Assembly (NCBI GenBank): GCA_027451285.1
Contig: DAIDJP010000009.1
Span: 1 to 48,760 of the forward strand
Length of the DNA: 48,760 nucleotides
Direction: 5' to 3'
Origin: Acidimicrobiaceae bacterium
GTDB lineage: Bacteria > Actinomycetota > Acidimicrobiia > Acidimicrobiales > RAAP-2
Part shown: positions 8,952 through 17,124 of the stretch, piece after piece
Position numbering within the stretch: the first letter of the stretch is position 1
Layout of the letters: every line of letters starts with the position of its first letter
Translations under genes and position numbers: made by a program
The notes under the pieces: model-generated
Seen by the model: only the letters and a program-made list of their open reading frames with translations
Database searches by the model: none
What the model was told of the DNA's origin: nothing

Positions 8952-9961
8952 GGCGTCACCCCCGCGCGCGGCAGGCCACGCGTCTCGTCGAGGCTCGCGG
9001 CCACGTTGAAGGCCTGCACGGCTTGGCCGGCGGCTCCCTTGACCAGATTGTCGATCGAACTCATCGCGATGAGCCAACCGGTGCGCTCGTCAACCCTGGC
9101 GCTGACAAAACACAGGTTCGAGCCCACGGGATCCTTGAGAGTCGGTGGCGCTTCGGTCACGACCACGAAGGGCTCGTCGCGATACGCGCTCGCGAGCACC
9201 TCGAGGGCGTCGACGCTCGAGAGACCGGTGCGCGGTCGGGCGTAGGCGGTGACGAGCATTCCCCGGCTCGCCGGCACGAGGTGGGGCGTGAAGAGCAGTT
9301 GGGCGCCGAGCTCTTGTTCCATCTCGGGAGTGTGGCGGTGGGTCATGAGGCTGTAGGCCTCCGCGTTGGCCGCGAGGCGCGGATAGTGCAGACGCTCACT
9401 GGGCGAACGCCCCGCGCCCGAGGCTCCGCTCAGCGCGTTCACGACGATGCCCTCGCGCTCGACCAACTCGGCGTCGAGGAACGGTCCGAGTGCGAGCGAG
9501 GTCGCGGTCGGATAGCAGCCCGGCACCGCGACGAGTTGCGCGCCGACCAGTTCGTGACGGTGCCGCTCGACCAGGCCGTAGACGGCACGCTCGAGCAGTT
9601 CGGCGGAGTGGTGCGCTGACTGGTACCACGTGGCGTAGGCCGCGGGGTCCTTCAGTCGGTAGTCCGCGCCGAGGTCGATGACGCGCACTCCCCTCGCGAC
9701 CAGGTCGGGCACCCAGTTCTGGCTCTGTCCATGGGGCAGGGCCAGAAAGACCGCCTCCACGTCGGCGCTCTCGAGCGCGCTCGTGGGCAGGAAGCGCTCA
9801 TTGCCGTAGAGGGCAGCCAGTGCCGGGGCGTGCACGCCGATCGGCGTGCCAGCGGCGCTCTCGCCCGTGGCCACCACGACCTCGAGGTCCGGGTGCATCG
9901 CGGCCAGTCGCAACAGCTCCTGGCCCGCGTACCCCGAGGCTCCGACGATCGCGACTCTCAT
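8948..9961 (-). CDS. argC: N-acetyl-gamma-glutamyl-phosphate reductase
   Basis: Reduces N-acetylglutamyl phosphate to the semialdehyde with NADPH. The 337 residues start with the Rossmann motif GASGYAGQE (8-16) and carry the catalytic cysteine Cys149 in VPGCYPTATSL, with the conserved histidine region LMTHRHTPEM further on. It is the first gene of the arginine operon. No Shine-Dalgarno sequence precedes the ATG, and the -10 box ends only six bases before it, so the mRNA may be leaderless. argJ and argD, which usually follow argC in this phylum, are absent: argB follows at once with a 4-base overlap. Confidence 0.96.
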   Translation of the reverse strand: MRVAIVGASGYAGQELLRLAAMHPDLEVVVATGESAAGTPIGVHAPALAALYGNERFLPTSALESADVEAVFLALPHGQSQNWVPDLVARGVRVIDLGADYRLKDPAAYATWYQSAHHSAELLERAVYGLVERHRHELVGAQLVAVPGCYPTATSLALGPFLDAELVEREGIVVNALSGASGAGRSPSERLHYPRLAANAEAYSLMTHRHTPEMEQELGAQLLFTPHLVPASRGMLVTAYARPRTGLSSVDALEVLASAYRDEPFVVVTEAPPTLKDPVGSNLCFVSARVDERTGWLIAMSSIDNLVKGAAGQAVQAFNVAASLDETRGLPRAGVTP

Positions 9962-9999
9962 AGTGACATTTTATGCACAAACAACGATAAAAGTGCAAC
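9962..9999 (-). promoter_or_regulatory. Two ARG-box-like ArgR operators overlapping the argC promoter
   Basis: On the minus strand, 9979-9962 reads TGTGCATAAAATGTCACT, agreeing with most fixed positions of the enteric ARG box TNTGNATWWWWATNCANA. A second, weaker site, GTTGCACTTTTATCGTTG, occupies 9999-9982, two bases away, so the half-sites repeat about every 20 bases, close to the tandem spacing used by ArgR hexamers. The proximal box contains the -10 sequence TAAAAT (9973-9968), with TTGCAC 19 bases further up as a possible -35. ArgR binding here would block RNA polymerase, and might also affect the divergent exporter gene 65 bases away. Confidence 0.65.
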
Positions 10000-10014
10000 T
10001 TTGGGGTTCCCGGC

Positions 10015-10020
10015 TAGTCT
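10015..10020 (+). promoter_or_regulatory. -10 box of the EamA gene, leaderless-type spacing
   Basis: TAGTCT lies exactly six bases before the GTG start at 10027, with no Shine-Dalgarno sequence between. The TAnnnT hexamer 6-7 bases from the start codon is the layout expected of leaderless actinobacterial mRNAs. No good -35 is visible. It lies beyond the distal ARG box, so arginine control of this gene is possible but not shown. Confidence 0.4.
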
Positions 10021-10026
10021 GGTCGC

Positions 10027-10923
10027 GTGTCGCGGCGCGGTTGGCTCCTCTTTTCGATCATGAGCGTGCTCTGGGGCATCCCCTACCTGTTGATCCGCGT
10101 CGCCGTGCGCCAGCTCGATCCCGGGGTCCTCGTGCTCGCTCGCACCGGGCCCGTCGCGGTCTTGCTCGTGCCCCTCGTGGCCTCACGCCGCCAACTGGGA
10201 CTGCTCGCGCGCAACCTCGCCTGGATCATCGCCTTTGGCGTCGTCGAGTTCGGGATTCCCTGGTACCTGATGGCCACCGCCGAGCGCCACATCACGAGTT
10301 CCCTGACCAGCCTGCTGATCTGTGCCGTGCCGATGTTCTCGGTCCTCGCCCAGCGGCTGCGCCATTCGGGCGAGACCGTGGGACCCACCCGCCTCGCGGG
10401 CCTGGGCATCGGCGCAATCGGCGTCGCCCTCTTGGTGGGCCTGAGCATCCACGGCGGGTCCTTCGAGTGGATCGCCCTCATGCTCGTCGTGGTGCTCGGC
10501 TACACCGTGGGCCCGATCATCCTGGCCACACGCCTGACCCACGTGCCCGGGCCGGTCGTCGTCGCCGGCGCGACCGCCGTCGTCGCCCTGGCCTGGCTAC
10601 CGTGGTCCCTCGCCCACTGGCCGGCCGCGATCGACGCGAAGACCTGGTGGTCGATCGGAGTCCTGTCGATCTTCTGCACGGCCGGGGCGTTCCTCACGTT
10701 CTTCGAACTGATCAAGGAGGTCGGCTCCACGCGCAGCGTCGTCGTGACCTACGTGAACACCGCACTCGCCGTGGTCTTGGGCATCGCGCTTCTCAGCGAG
10801 CCCCTCACCGTCGGGATCGCCTTCGGCTTTCCGCTCGTCCTGCTCGGCAGTGTGCTGGCGACCTCGTCGCGTGGTTCAGGCGTCGAACTCGCCGGCGACG
10901 CGCACCGCGCCGTCCACCACTAG
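10027..10923 (+). CDS. EamA-family (DMT superfamily) membrane transporter
   Basis: A 298-residue, strongly hydrophobic protein with about ten membrane segments in two EamA repeats (roughly 5-140 and 150-285). Typical features are the start WLLFSIMSVLWGIPYLLIRVA and, in the second half, a GAFLTFFELIKEVG...VTYVNTALAVVLG stretch seen in the RhaT/EamA group. Members export amino acids or other metabolites; the substrate here cannot be told. It is divergent from argC across 65 bases, which hints at an amino acid link without proving it. Its last 48 bases overlap the 3' end of the convergent acyl-ACP thioesterase gene, so the hydrophilic tail after about residue 280 may not be conserved. Confidence 0.88.
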   Translation: MSRRGWLLFSIMSVLWGIPYLLIRVAVRQLDPGVLVLARTGPVAVLLVPLVASRRQLGLLARNLAWIIAFGVVEFGIPWYLMATAERHITSSLTSLLICAVPMFSVLAQRLRHSGETVGPTRLAGLGIGAIGVALLVGLSIHGGSFEWIALMLVVVLGYTVGPIILATRLTHVPGPVVVAGATAVVALAWLPWSLAHWPAAIDAKTWWSIGVLSIFCTAGAFLTFFELIKEVGSTRSVVVTYVNTALAVVLGIALLSEPLTVGIAFGFPLVLLGSVLATSSRGSGVELAGDAHRAVHH

Positions 10924-11577
10924 CCACAGTCGACCGGCCGCGACGGCTAGGCGAACGTCCTCACCGGCCTCGAGCGAGCCCACGTGCACAACGGTCGCCG
11001 CGCGCAGCGGCGCTTCGATGACTTCGCTGAACGCCTCCCAGACCGCGGCGTTGTTGACGTGTCCGATGACGTCGAGATCGCTGCGGCGCACGGGCCACGG
11101 ACGCGTCGGCGCCGTCGGGTCGAGTTCGGCCGAGGTCACGCGGCCCGACACCTTGCGCGCCGCGCCCTCGCCGTAGATGTCAACGAAGTCGCGCCACAGT
11201 CGACGGGGACGCCCGTCGGGTCCAACCGGGACCCACAGTGCGGTGGCGTCGAGCATCACCACGCCCTCTATCGATACGTCGCTGCGCCGCTCGGCCCAGG
11301 CCGCGCCCGTGCCGGCACACCAGGTCGACACCGTGACCATCTCGCCTAGAGCGGGCCAGCGCCCGCCCTGGGCGCGGCGCACGCTCGTGCGGCGCACCAC
11401 CCACGTATCCTCGTCGGGGCCGACCGCGTCGTCCCAGTCGTCGCCCGCGACGTCCTGGAGGTAGCGCGCCAGCGCGTCCGGTCGCAACGTTCCCTCGGGT
11501 CCGACGTCGCCCAGGCGAACGCGCCGCGAGTGCGAGAAGCGTCGCCCACTGCGCGGCACGGGGGCGAAGTCGCTCAC
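10876..11577 (-). CDS. Acyl-ACP thioesterase family protein (double hot-dog fold)
   Basis: A 233-residue protein with the acyl-ACP thioesterase (FatA-like) pattern: VRLGDVGPEGTLRPDALARY near the N-terminus, then WVVRRTSV, STWCAGTGAAWAERR, and in the second hot-dog repeat SDLDVIGHVNNAAVWEAF, whose DxxxHVNNxxY/W region carries the catalytic Asn and His in the family. It would release fatty acids from acyl carrier protein; the physiological role in an actinobacterium is unclear. The GTG start overlaps the pheT stop as GTGA, so it ends the infC-pheT operon. Its 3' end overlaps the EamA gene tail to tail by 48 bases. Confidence 0.85.
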   Translation of the reverse strand: MSDFAPVPRSGRRFSHSRRVRLGDVGPEGTLRPDALARYLQDVAGDDWDDAVGPDEDTWVVRRTSVRRAQGGRWPALGEMVTVSTWCAGTGAAWAERRSDVSIEGVVMLDATALWVPVGPDGRPRRLWRDFVDIYGEGAARKVSGRVTSAELDPTAPTRPWPVRRSDLDVIGHVNNAAVWEAFSEVIEAPLRAATVVHVGSLEAGEDVRLAVAAGRLWLVVDGAVRVAGEFDA

Positions 11578-14039
11578 GTGCGCAGTGTCGCCCCGAGATC
11601 GCTCGCGGCGCGCAATAGGGCCGTGCGCGCCGCGCTGATGTCCGCGTCGACCAGCGTGCGCTCGCTCGACACCAGGGATACCGCGTAGGCCAGGCTGCGC
11701 CCGCCCTCGACACCGGTGTAGACGTCAAAGAGCGTCACCGACTCGACGAGCTCGCTCGCTCCGGCGAGGGCCGCGGCCAGATCCGCGGCGTGCACCTCGT
11801 ACGGTGCCACGAAGGCGAGATCCATGGTCGCCGCCGGATACCGGCTGGGCACGGTGACGTTGGTGCCGCGACGCGTCGCGCGCGAGGCGTCGGCCAGCAC
11901 GTCCACGTCGAGATCGATCACACCCACGCGACGACCAACGGCCGAGGGCGCGAGCCGCTCGACCAACGAGGGCTCCACTTCGCCGAGCACGCCGAGCACC
12001 GCGCCGCTCGCGCGATCCACGAGACGAGCGCCGCGCGTCGGGTGCAGACCCGGGGCGACGTCGTCGTACGAGCGCACCACCACGTCGGCGAGTCCCAGTC
12101 GTGCGCTCATCACGCTCCACATCGCCACCGCGCTGGCCGCGTCGTCGTCCTCGCGGCCGAGCAGCACGCAGAGCCGCTCGTTCTCCTCCGGAAGCTCGAG
12201 TTCGACGGCGCCGCCCGCTCCTCCGCGGGTGCGCCGTGGCGTCTCGGCGAGGTCGGGATGGATGAAGACCGCGCCGAGTTCGCCCAGCAGCACGTCGCCG
12301 CGGTGTCGCTCAAGGTTGCGCCCCCACGCGCGCACGAGACCGGTGAGCAGCGTCGCGCGCATCACCGACTCCTCCGCCGCGAGGGGATTGGTCACGCGCA
12401 CCCGCGCGAGTCCCGGGTGGGTCAGTTCGAAGTCCTCGTCTGAGCCCAGCGTCGGCGTCCAGGCCTCGAAGACGCCCAGGTCCACCAGCGTGTCACGCAG
12501 GCGCCGACGTAGGCGTTGGCGCGCCGTAATGGCCCCGGGCGCCGCCCAGGTCGGTGTGCGCCGAGCCAATCGACGGTAGCCGTGCAGCCGCGCGATCTCC
12601 TCGATCACGTCGGCGCGCCCGGCCGCCCCACGACGCACGTCACCGCGAGCGCTGGGAGCGGTCACCACGAGCGATTCGCCGTCTCGCTCGACGCGAAAGT
12701 TCAGGGCCGTGAGGATGCGTAGCACCTCATCCTCGGCGATCGGCGTGCCCAGGGCCCGCTCGACGTCGCCGGGGCGAAGGGTCACCTTCGAGGGTTCCGG
12801 CGCGTCGCCGTGCACGTCGAGGGGATCGGAGAGCCACTGCAACTCGTCACAGGTCTCAGAGAGGATCGCCACGAAGCGCGCCACCGCTCGCAGCGCGAGG
12901 TTCGGATCGACGCCCCGTTCGAAACGGTTGGAGGCCTCCGAGCGCAGCGCGTGGCGCTTGGAGGAGCGCGCGATCGTCATCGGGTCGAACGCCGCGGCCT
13001 CGAGGAGCACCTCGGTCGTCGCGTCGCTGATCTCGCTGGCGGCGCCGCCCATGATGCCGGCGAGTCCCAGAACCCGGTCCTCGCCGTCGACGATCACGCA
13101 GTCGACGCCCGTATCACCCAGACCCCGTCCGGCTCGCGCCAGCTCGCGCGTCACGCCGTCCAGGGTCACCAGGGTCTCGCCGGAGCGCGCGGCGCGCGCA
13201 CGCAGCGCACGACCGGCCACGTGAGCCGCGTCGTAGGGGTGCGTCGGCTGACCAAGCTCCAGCATGACCAGGTTGGACGCGTCGACGACGTTGGAGATCG
13301 GCCGCATCCCGGCGCCCACCAGTCGCTGGGCGACCCACGTCGGAGACGGGCCGACGACCACGTTGCGCAGCACCGACACCGTCAGGCGTTCGCAGAGCGC
13401 GGGGTCCTCGATGCCGGCCGCCGCCACCGAAGCGCTCGGCGTCGCCGAGTTCGTCGTCGCCAGGCGCGGCGCGCGCAGCGGCCGTTCGAAGCGGGCCGCC
13501 AGGTCGCGCGCGACACCCTCGATGGACCAGGCGTCGGGGCGATTGCCCTCGACCGAGATGTCAAAGACCACGTCGGGCGTGATCGCCAGGGCGTCGAGCA
13601 AGGCGGTCCCCTCGGCGGCGTCGACGTCGTTGAGGATCATCAGTCCCGCGTGGTCGTCACTGAGGCGCAGTTCGCTCGCCGAGCACAGCATGCCGTTGCT
13701 CGTGACCCCGCGCATCTGACGACGCCCGATCTCGAACCCTCCGGGCAGGACCGCGCCCACCGGGGCCATCGGCACGCGATCGCCCTCGACGAAATTGCTC
13801 GCCCCGCAGACGATCTCGAGCGGCCCGTCCCCGGCGTCGACGACGACGAGGCGGATGCGATCAGCTCCGGGGATGGCCCGGATTTCCTGGACGCGTGCGA
13901 CGACGACATCCTCGAGCCCCTCGCCAACGTGCTCGATGCCCTCGACCACCAGGCCGAGGTCGTCAAGTACCTCGCGCAGCTGCTCAACCGATTCGTCGAG
14001 GTCGACGAACTCGCGCAGCCAGTTGAGCGAGACCTTCAT
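11574..14039 (-). CDS. pheT: Phenylalanine-tRNA ligase beta subunit
   Basis: The large subunit of the (alpha-beta)2 enzyme that charges tRNA-Phe. The 821-residue protein begins MKVSLNWLREFVDL; the EMAP-like tRNA-binding domain (about 40-150, with GADRIRLVVVDAG and VCGASNF) is followed by the B3/B4 editing region, the B5 domain, the catalytic-like core and a C-terminal ferredoxin-fold anticodon-binding domain (RYPAATMDLAFVAP). The ATG overlaps the pheS stop as ATGA. A longer in-frame reading upstream lies inside pheS and is not the real start. Confidence 0.96.
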   Translation of the reverse strand: MKVSLNWLREFVDLDESVEQLREVLDDLGLVVEGIEHVGEGLEDVVVARVQEIRAIPGADRIRLVVVDAGDGPLEIVCGASNFVEGDRVPMAPVGAVLPGGFEIGRRQMRGVTSNGMLCSASELRLSDDHAGLMILNDVDAAEGTALLDALAITPDVVFDISVEGNRPDAWSIEGVARDLAARFERPLRAPRLATTNSATPSASVAAAGIEDPALCERLTVSVLRNVVVGPSPTWVAQRLVGAGMRPISNVVDASNLVMLELGQPTHPYDAAHVAGRALRARAARSGETLVTLDGVTRELARAGRGLGDTGVDCVIVDGEDRVLGLAGIMGGAASEISDATTEVLLEAAAFDPMTIARSSKRHALRSEASNRFERGVDPNLALRAVARFVAILSETCDELQWLSDPLDVHGDAPEPSKVTLRPGDVERALGTPIAEDEVLRILTALNFRVERDGESLVVTAPSARGDVRRGAAGRADVIEEIARLHGYRRLARRTPTWAAPGAITARQRLRRRLRDTLVDLGVFEAWTPTLGSDEDFELTHPGLARVRVTNPLAAEESVMRATLLTGLVRAWGRNLERHRGDVLLGELGAVFIHPDLAETPRRTRGGAGGAVELELPEENERLCVLLGREDDDAASAVAMWSVMSARLGLADVVVRSYDDVAPGLHPTRGARLVDRASGAVLGVLGEVEPSLVERLAPSAVGRRVGVIDLDVDVLADASRATRRGTNVTVPSRYPAATMDLAFVAPYEVHAADLAAALAGASELVESVTLFDVYTGVEGGRSLAYAVSLVSSERTLVDADISAARTALLRAASDLGATLRT

Positions 14040-15109
14040 GAGAACTGCTCCAGGAATCGCACGTCGTTTTCGATCAGGGCGCGCATGTCGGGGATCTGGT
14101 AGCGCATCTGGGCGCAGCGATCGATGCCGAAGCCGAAGGCGAACCCACTCCACTCCTCCGGGTCGATCCCCACCGCGTCGAACACCGCCGGGTCGAGCAT
14201 GCCGCAACCGCCCAGCTCGATCCAGCCGGTCTGAGAACAGGTGCGACACCCCGCGCCACGACAGATCGTGCACGTGATCTCGAACTCGGCCGAGGGTTCG
14301 GTAAAGGGGAAGTACGCCGGACGCAGCCGGGAGTCGATGTCCTCGCCGAAGTAGGCCCGCGTGAAGGTCTCGATGACCCCGGCGAGGTCGGCGAAGGTGA
14401 TGTTGCGGTCCACCACGAGCCCCTCAACCTGGTGGAAGGCGGCGAGATGGCGAGCGTCGGGCGTATCGCGCCGGTAGCAGCGACCCGGCATCACCGAGTG
14501 AATCGGGAGGGTACCTCCGGCGACGGCCGCCTCCATCAGGTGGATCTGGGTCGGCGAGGTGTGCGTGCGCAGCACCACGGTCTCGGGCTCGCCCAGCTCG
14601 ACGTAGAACGTGTCCCACATCCCGCGCGCCGGGTGCGCCGGCGGGATGTTGAGCGCCTCGAAGTTGTACCAGTCGCTCTCGACTTCGGGCCCGTCGGCGA
14701 CCTTGAAGCCCATGGCCACGAAGACGTCCTCGAGCTCGCGCTGGGTGGTGGCGACGAGGCTCGGGTGCCCGGAGGTCAGCCGCCAGGGCACCTGGGCGAC
14801 GACCACGTCGCCCAGGTCCATCCGGTCGACGTCGAGACGGCGTTGACGCTCGCGCGACTCCAGCAGCGCGCGACGCGCCGCGAAGGCCTCCTCCACCCGG
14901 CGACGGGCTTCCTGGAGAGTCGCGCCCGCGGCCGCGCGATCCTCGGGTGCCAGGGATCCGAGGCTGCGCTGCAGTGTCACGAAGGCTGAACGGCGTCCGA
15001 CGATCGTGGCGTGGGACTCGTCGAGCGCGCCGAGTTCGTCGGTCGATTCGATCGCGGCCAGGGCGCGCGCCGTCTCGTCGTCGAGGGTCGAAAGTGGAGA
15101 GGACGTCAT
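14036..15109 (-). CDS. pheS: Phenylalanine-tRNA ligase alpha subunit
   Basis: The catalytic class II synthetase subunit. The 357 residues have the N-terminal coiled coil (about 15-95), motif 2 (VMPGRCYRRDTPDARH), the conserved FHQVEGL segment, and motif 3 (GFAFGFGIDRCAQMRY) near the C-terminus. A CTICRGAGCRTC segment places four cysteines before motif 3, a probable structural zinc site present in only part of the family. It overlaps the upstream methyltransferase gene and pheT by four bases each. Confidence 0.96.
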   Translation of the reverse strand: MTSSPLSTLDDETARALAAIESTDELGALDESHATIVGRRSAFVTLQRSLGSLAPEDRAAAGATLQEARRRVEEAFAARRALLESRERQRRLDVDRMDLGDVVVAQVPWRLTSGHPSLVATTQRELEDVFVAMGFKVADGPEVESDWYNFEALNIPPAHPARGMWDTFYVELGEPETVVLRTHTSPTQIHLMEAAVAGGTLPIHSVMPGRCYRRDTPDARHLAAFHQVEGLVVDRNITFADLAGVIETFTRAYFGEDIDSRLRPAYFPFTEPSAEFEITCTICRGAGCRTCSQTGWIELGGCGMLDPAVFDAVGIDPEEWSGFAFGFGIDRCAQMRYQIPDMRALIENDVRFLEQFS

Positions 15110-15906
15110 GATCCACCAAGGCTAGGACGTGGGGCGAGGCGCCTCGCGTCTTCGCGTTGCCACATCGCGCGAAAGGCGATGAGGGACGCGGCGACGCCGG
15201 CGTTGAGGCTCTCACTCGCCCCAGCCATGTCGATGCGAAACGTCCCCGCGCAACTTCGAATCGCCGCCTCGTCGAGGCCGTCGGCCTCGCTACCGATCAC
15301 GACGACGTTGGCGCCCGAGAGATCGACGTCACGCACGTCGCGCTGACTCGCGAGCACCGTCGCCCACGTGGTAGCTCCGCGGTCCGCAAAGAACGCGAGG
15401 ACCTCGTCGAGCTCGCCCACCGCCACGGGAATCTGAAAGATAGCGCCGGCGCTCGCGCGCAGAGCCTTGGGGTTGCAGGGATCCACCGACTGACCGGTGA
15501 AGATCACGCCGCGCGCGCCGGCCGCCTCGGCCGATCGAATAATCGTGCCCGCGTTGCCGGGGTCGTGCAGGTCGTGGGCGACCAGCACCAGACCATCGCT
15601 CGCCACGGTCGCCACATCCACGATCGGCAAGAAGACGCTCGCCATCACGCCCTGAGGGGTCGCCGCGTCGGCCACGCGGTCGAAGGTCGCGCTCTCCAGA
15701 GCGGCGACACGCACGCCCTCGTGGGTCGCGCGAGCCACCAGCGACGCGACGACCGGACGGGCCAGTGCGTCGACGTCGACGTAGAGCGCTTCGAAACGGG
15801 CGTGCGCCGCGAGGGCCGCCTCGACGAGGTCGGGTCCCTCAATGACGCACACGCCCTCGCTCCAGCGAAGGGCGCGCTTGTTCATAAGACGGCGCAGTCG
15901 TCGCAC
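15106..15906 (-). CDS. SpoU/TrmH-family RNA 2'-O-methyltransferase (TsnR-like)
   Basis: SPOUT-knot methyltransferase probably acting on 23S rRNA. The 266-residue form carries the three family motifs: DPGNAGTIIRSAEA, VVIGSEADGL and DMAGASESLNAGVAASL. Its place between rplT and pheS matches tsnR in Mycobacterium. The start is doubtful. GTG at 15904-15906 is the only usual start codon, but the reading frame stays open for 12 codons upstream to a TAG, and these encode IETLGPSHQR, which looks like the normal family N-terminus (a short stretch ending in basic residues). Translation may start at an ATC codon there. Confidence 0.87.
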   Translation of the reverse strand: MRRLRRLMNKRALRWSEGVCVIEGPDLVEAALAAHARFEALYVDVDALARPVVASLVARATHEGVRVAALESATFDRVADAATPQGVMASVFLPIVDVATVASDGLVLVAHDLHDPGNAGTIIRSAEAAGARGVIFTGQSVDPCNPKALRASAGAIFQIPVAVGELDEVLAFFADRGATTWATVLASQRDVRDVDLSGANVVVIGSEADGLDEAAIRSCAGTFRIDMAGASESLNAGVAASLIAFRAMWQREDARRLAPRPSLGGS

Positions 15907-15942
15907 CCGCTGGTGCGAGGGCCCGAGCGTCTCGATGATGGC

Positions 15943-16302
15943 CTACTTCGCGAGGGCCTCGGTGGCCTGGGCCACGAGGGCTGCGAAGGCCGCGCTGTCG
16001 TTCACCGCCAGGTCGGCCAGGATGCGGCGGTCGACCTCGATGCCGGCGAGATTGAGCCCGGCGATGAAGCGGCTGTAGCTGAGCCCGTGGGCCCGGGTAC
16101 CGGCGTTGATGCGCTGGATCCAGAGCTTGCGGAACTCGCCCTTGCGTGCTCGGCGGTCGCGGAACGCGTAGACGCCGGAGTGCTGGACAGCCTGGTTGGC
16201 GGCGCGGAAGGTACGGCTGCGGTCACCGTAGTAACCCTTGGCCTCCTCCAGGATTGCCTTGTGGTGCTTCTTGGCGTTGACCGCCCTCTTTACTCGAGCC
16301 AT
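15943..16302 (-). CDS. rplT: 50S ribosomal protein L20
   Basis: A 119-residue basic protein that binds 23S rRNA early in 50S assembly. It begins [18 protein letters not shown] and continues [18 protein letters not shown], with the later [16 protein letters not shown] segment, all strongly conserved in L20. The ATG is preceded by AGAGGAAT. It follows rpmI by 23 bases in the standard infC-rpmI-rplT order. Confidence 0.98.
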   Translation of the reverse strand: MARVKRAVNAKKHHKAILEEAKGYYGDRSRTFRAANQAVQHSGVYAFRDRRARKGEFRKLWIQRINAGTRAHGLSYSRFIAGLNLAGIEVDRRILADLAVNDSAAFAALVAQATEALAK

Positions 16303-16325
16303 GACGATTCCTCTCTATCGATCTT

Positions 16326-16520
16326 CTAGAGCCCCAGGAGCTTCTTGATGTTCTTTTCGATGCCCGGGGCGATGTCGGTCTCGCGGCCCAGACGGCGTGC
16401 GCGCGTCGAGGACTTCTTCTCCATGATGTGGCCGCGGAAGGCCTTGCGCCGGCGCAGCTTTCCGCTGCCGGTGATCTTGATGCGCTTCTTCGCGCCGCTG
16501 TCTGTCTTCATCTTCGGCAT
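16326..16520 (-). CDS. rpmI: 50S ribosomal protein L35
   Basis: A 64-residue basic protein, MPKMKTDSGAKKRIKITGSG at the start, with the family pattern KxxxGAKKRfkxTGSGKixrrkAfxxH. The ATG lies one base beyond the infC stop, and its AGGAGGG ribosome binding site lies within the end of infC, so translation of the two is coupled. Confidence 0.98.
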   Translation of the reverse strand: MPKMKTDSGAKKRIKITGSGKLRRRKAFRGHIMEKKSSTRARRLGRETDIAPGIEKNIKKLLGL

Positions 16521-16521
16521 C

Positions 16522-17124
16522 TCAGCCCTCCTGTAGTGATTCGCTCGCCGCGGCGCTGGGGCCTTCGGTGATGTCGGTCTTCGCTTCGGCGACCTTCGCC
16601 TTGGCCTTGCGCTCGGGCCCGAGCACCATGATCATGTTGCGCCCGTCGAGCTTGGCCGCCGACTCCACCTTGGCCACGTCGGTGAGCTTCTCGACAATGC
16701 GATCGAGAATCTTCTTGCCCAACTCGGGGTGCGCGGACTCTCGTCCACGGAACATGATCGTGATCTTTACCTTGTGACCTTCGAGAAGGAACTTCTCGAC
16801 CAGACGGGTCTTGGTGTCGAAGTCGCCGGGACCGATCTTGGGCCGGTACTTCATCTCCTTGACCCCGACGTTCTGGGACTTGCGGCGCGATTCCTTCGCC
16901 TTCTGGGCCTCGTCAAACTTGAACTTGCCGTAGTCCATGATCCGACACACCGGCGGAGTCGCCGTCGGGGCGATCTCCACGAGATCCAGATCGAGACTGC
17001 GGGCCAATGCCAGCGCCTCACGAGTCGACGTCACGCCACGCTGGTTGCCCTCGTGATCGATGAGTCGAATGGTGTCGACGCGAATGCGTTCATTGACGCG
17101 GTGGTCACCCGGGCCTGTTGCGAT
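16522..17124 (-). CDS. infC: Translation initiation factor IF-3, probable AUC start
   Basis: Binds the 30S subunit and rejects wrong start codons. The 200-residue reading has the N-domain (VNERIRVDTIRLIDHEGN, then STREALALARSLDLDLVEIAP), the linker KESRRKSQNVGVKEMKYRP, and the C-domain (KVKITIMFRGRES). The start is unusual. The conserved N-terminus extends to a codon ATC at 17124-17122, six bases after a strong AAGGAG. No ATG, GTG or TTG lies between the in-frame TGA upstream and that point; the first usual codon (GTG, 17034) would remove about 30 conserved residues. IF-3 genes elsewhere use AUU or AUC to regulate themselves through start-codon discrimination. Confidence 0.95.
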   Translation of the reverse strand: MATGPGDHRVNERIRVDTIRLIDHEGNQRGVTSTREALALARSLDLDLVEIAPTATPPVCRIMDYGKFKFDEAQKAKESRRKSQNVGVKEMKYRPKIGPGDFDTKTRLVEKFLLEGHKVKITIMFRGRESAHPELGKKILDRIVEKLTDVAKVESAAKLDGRNMIMVLGPERKAKAKVAEAKTDITEGPSAAASESLQEG

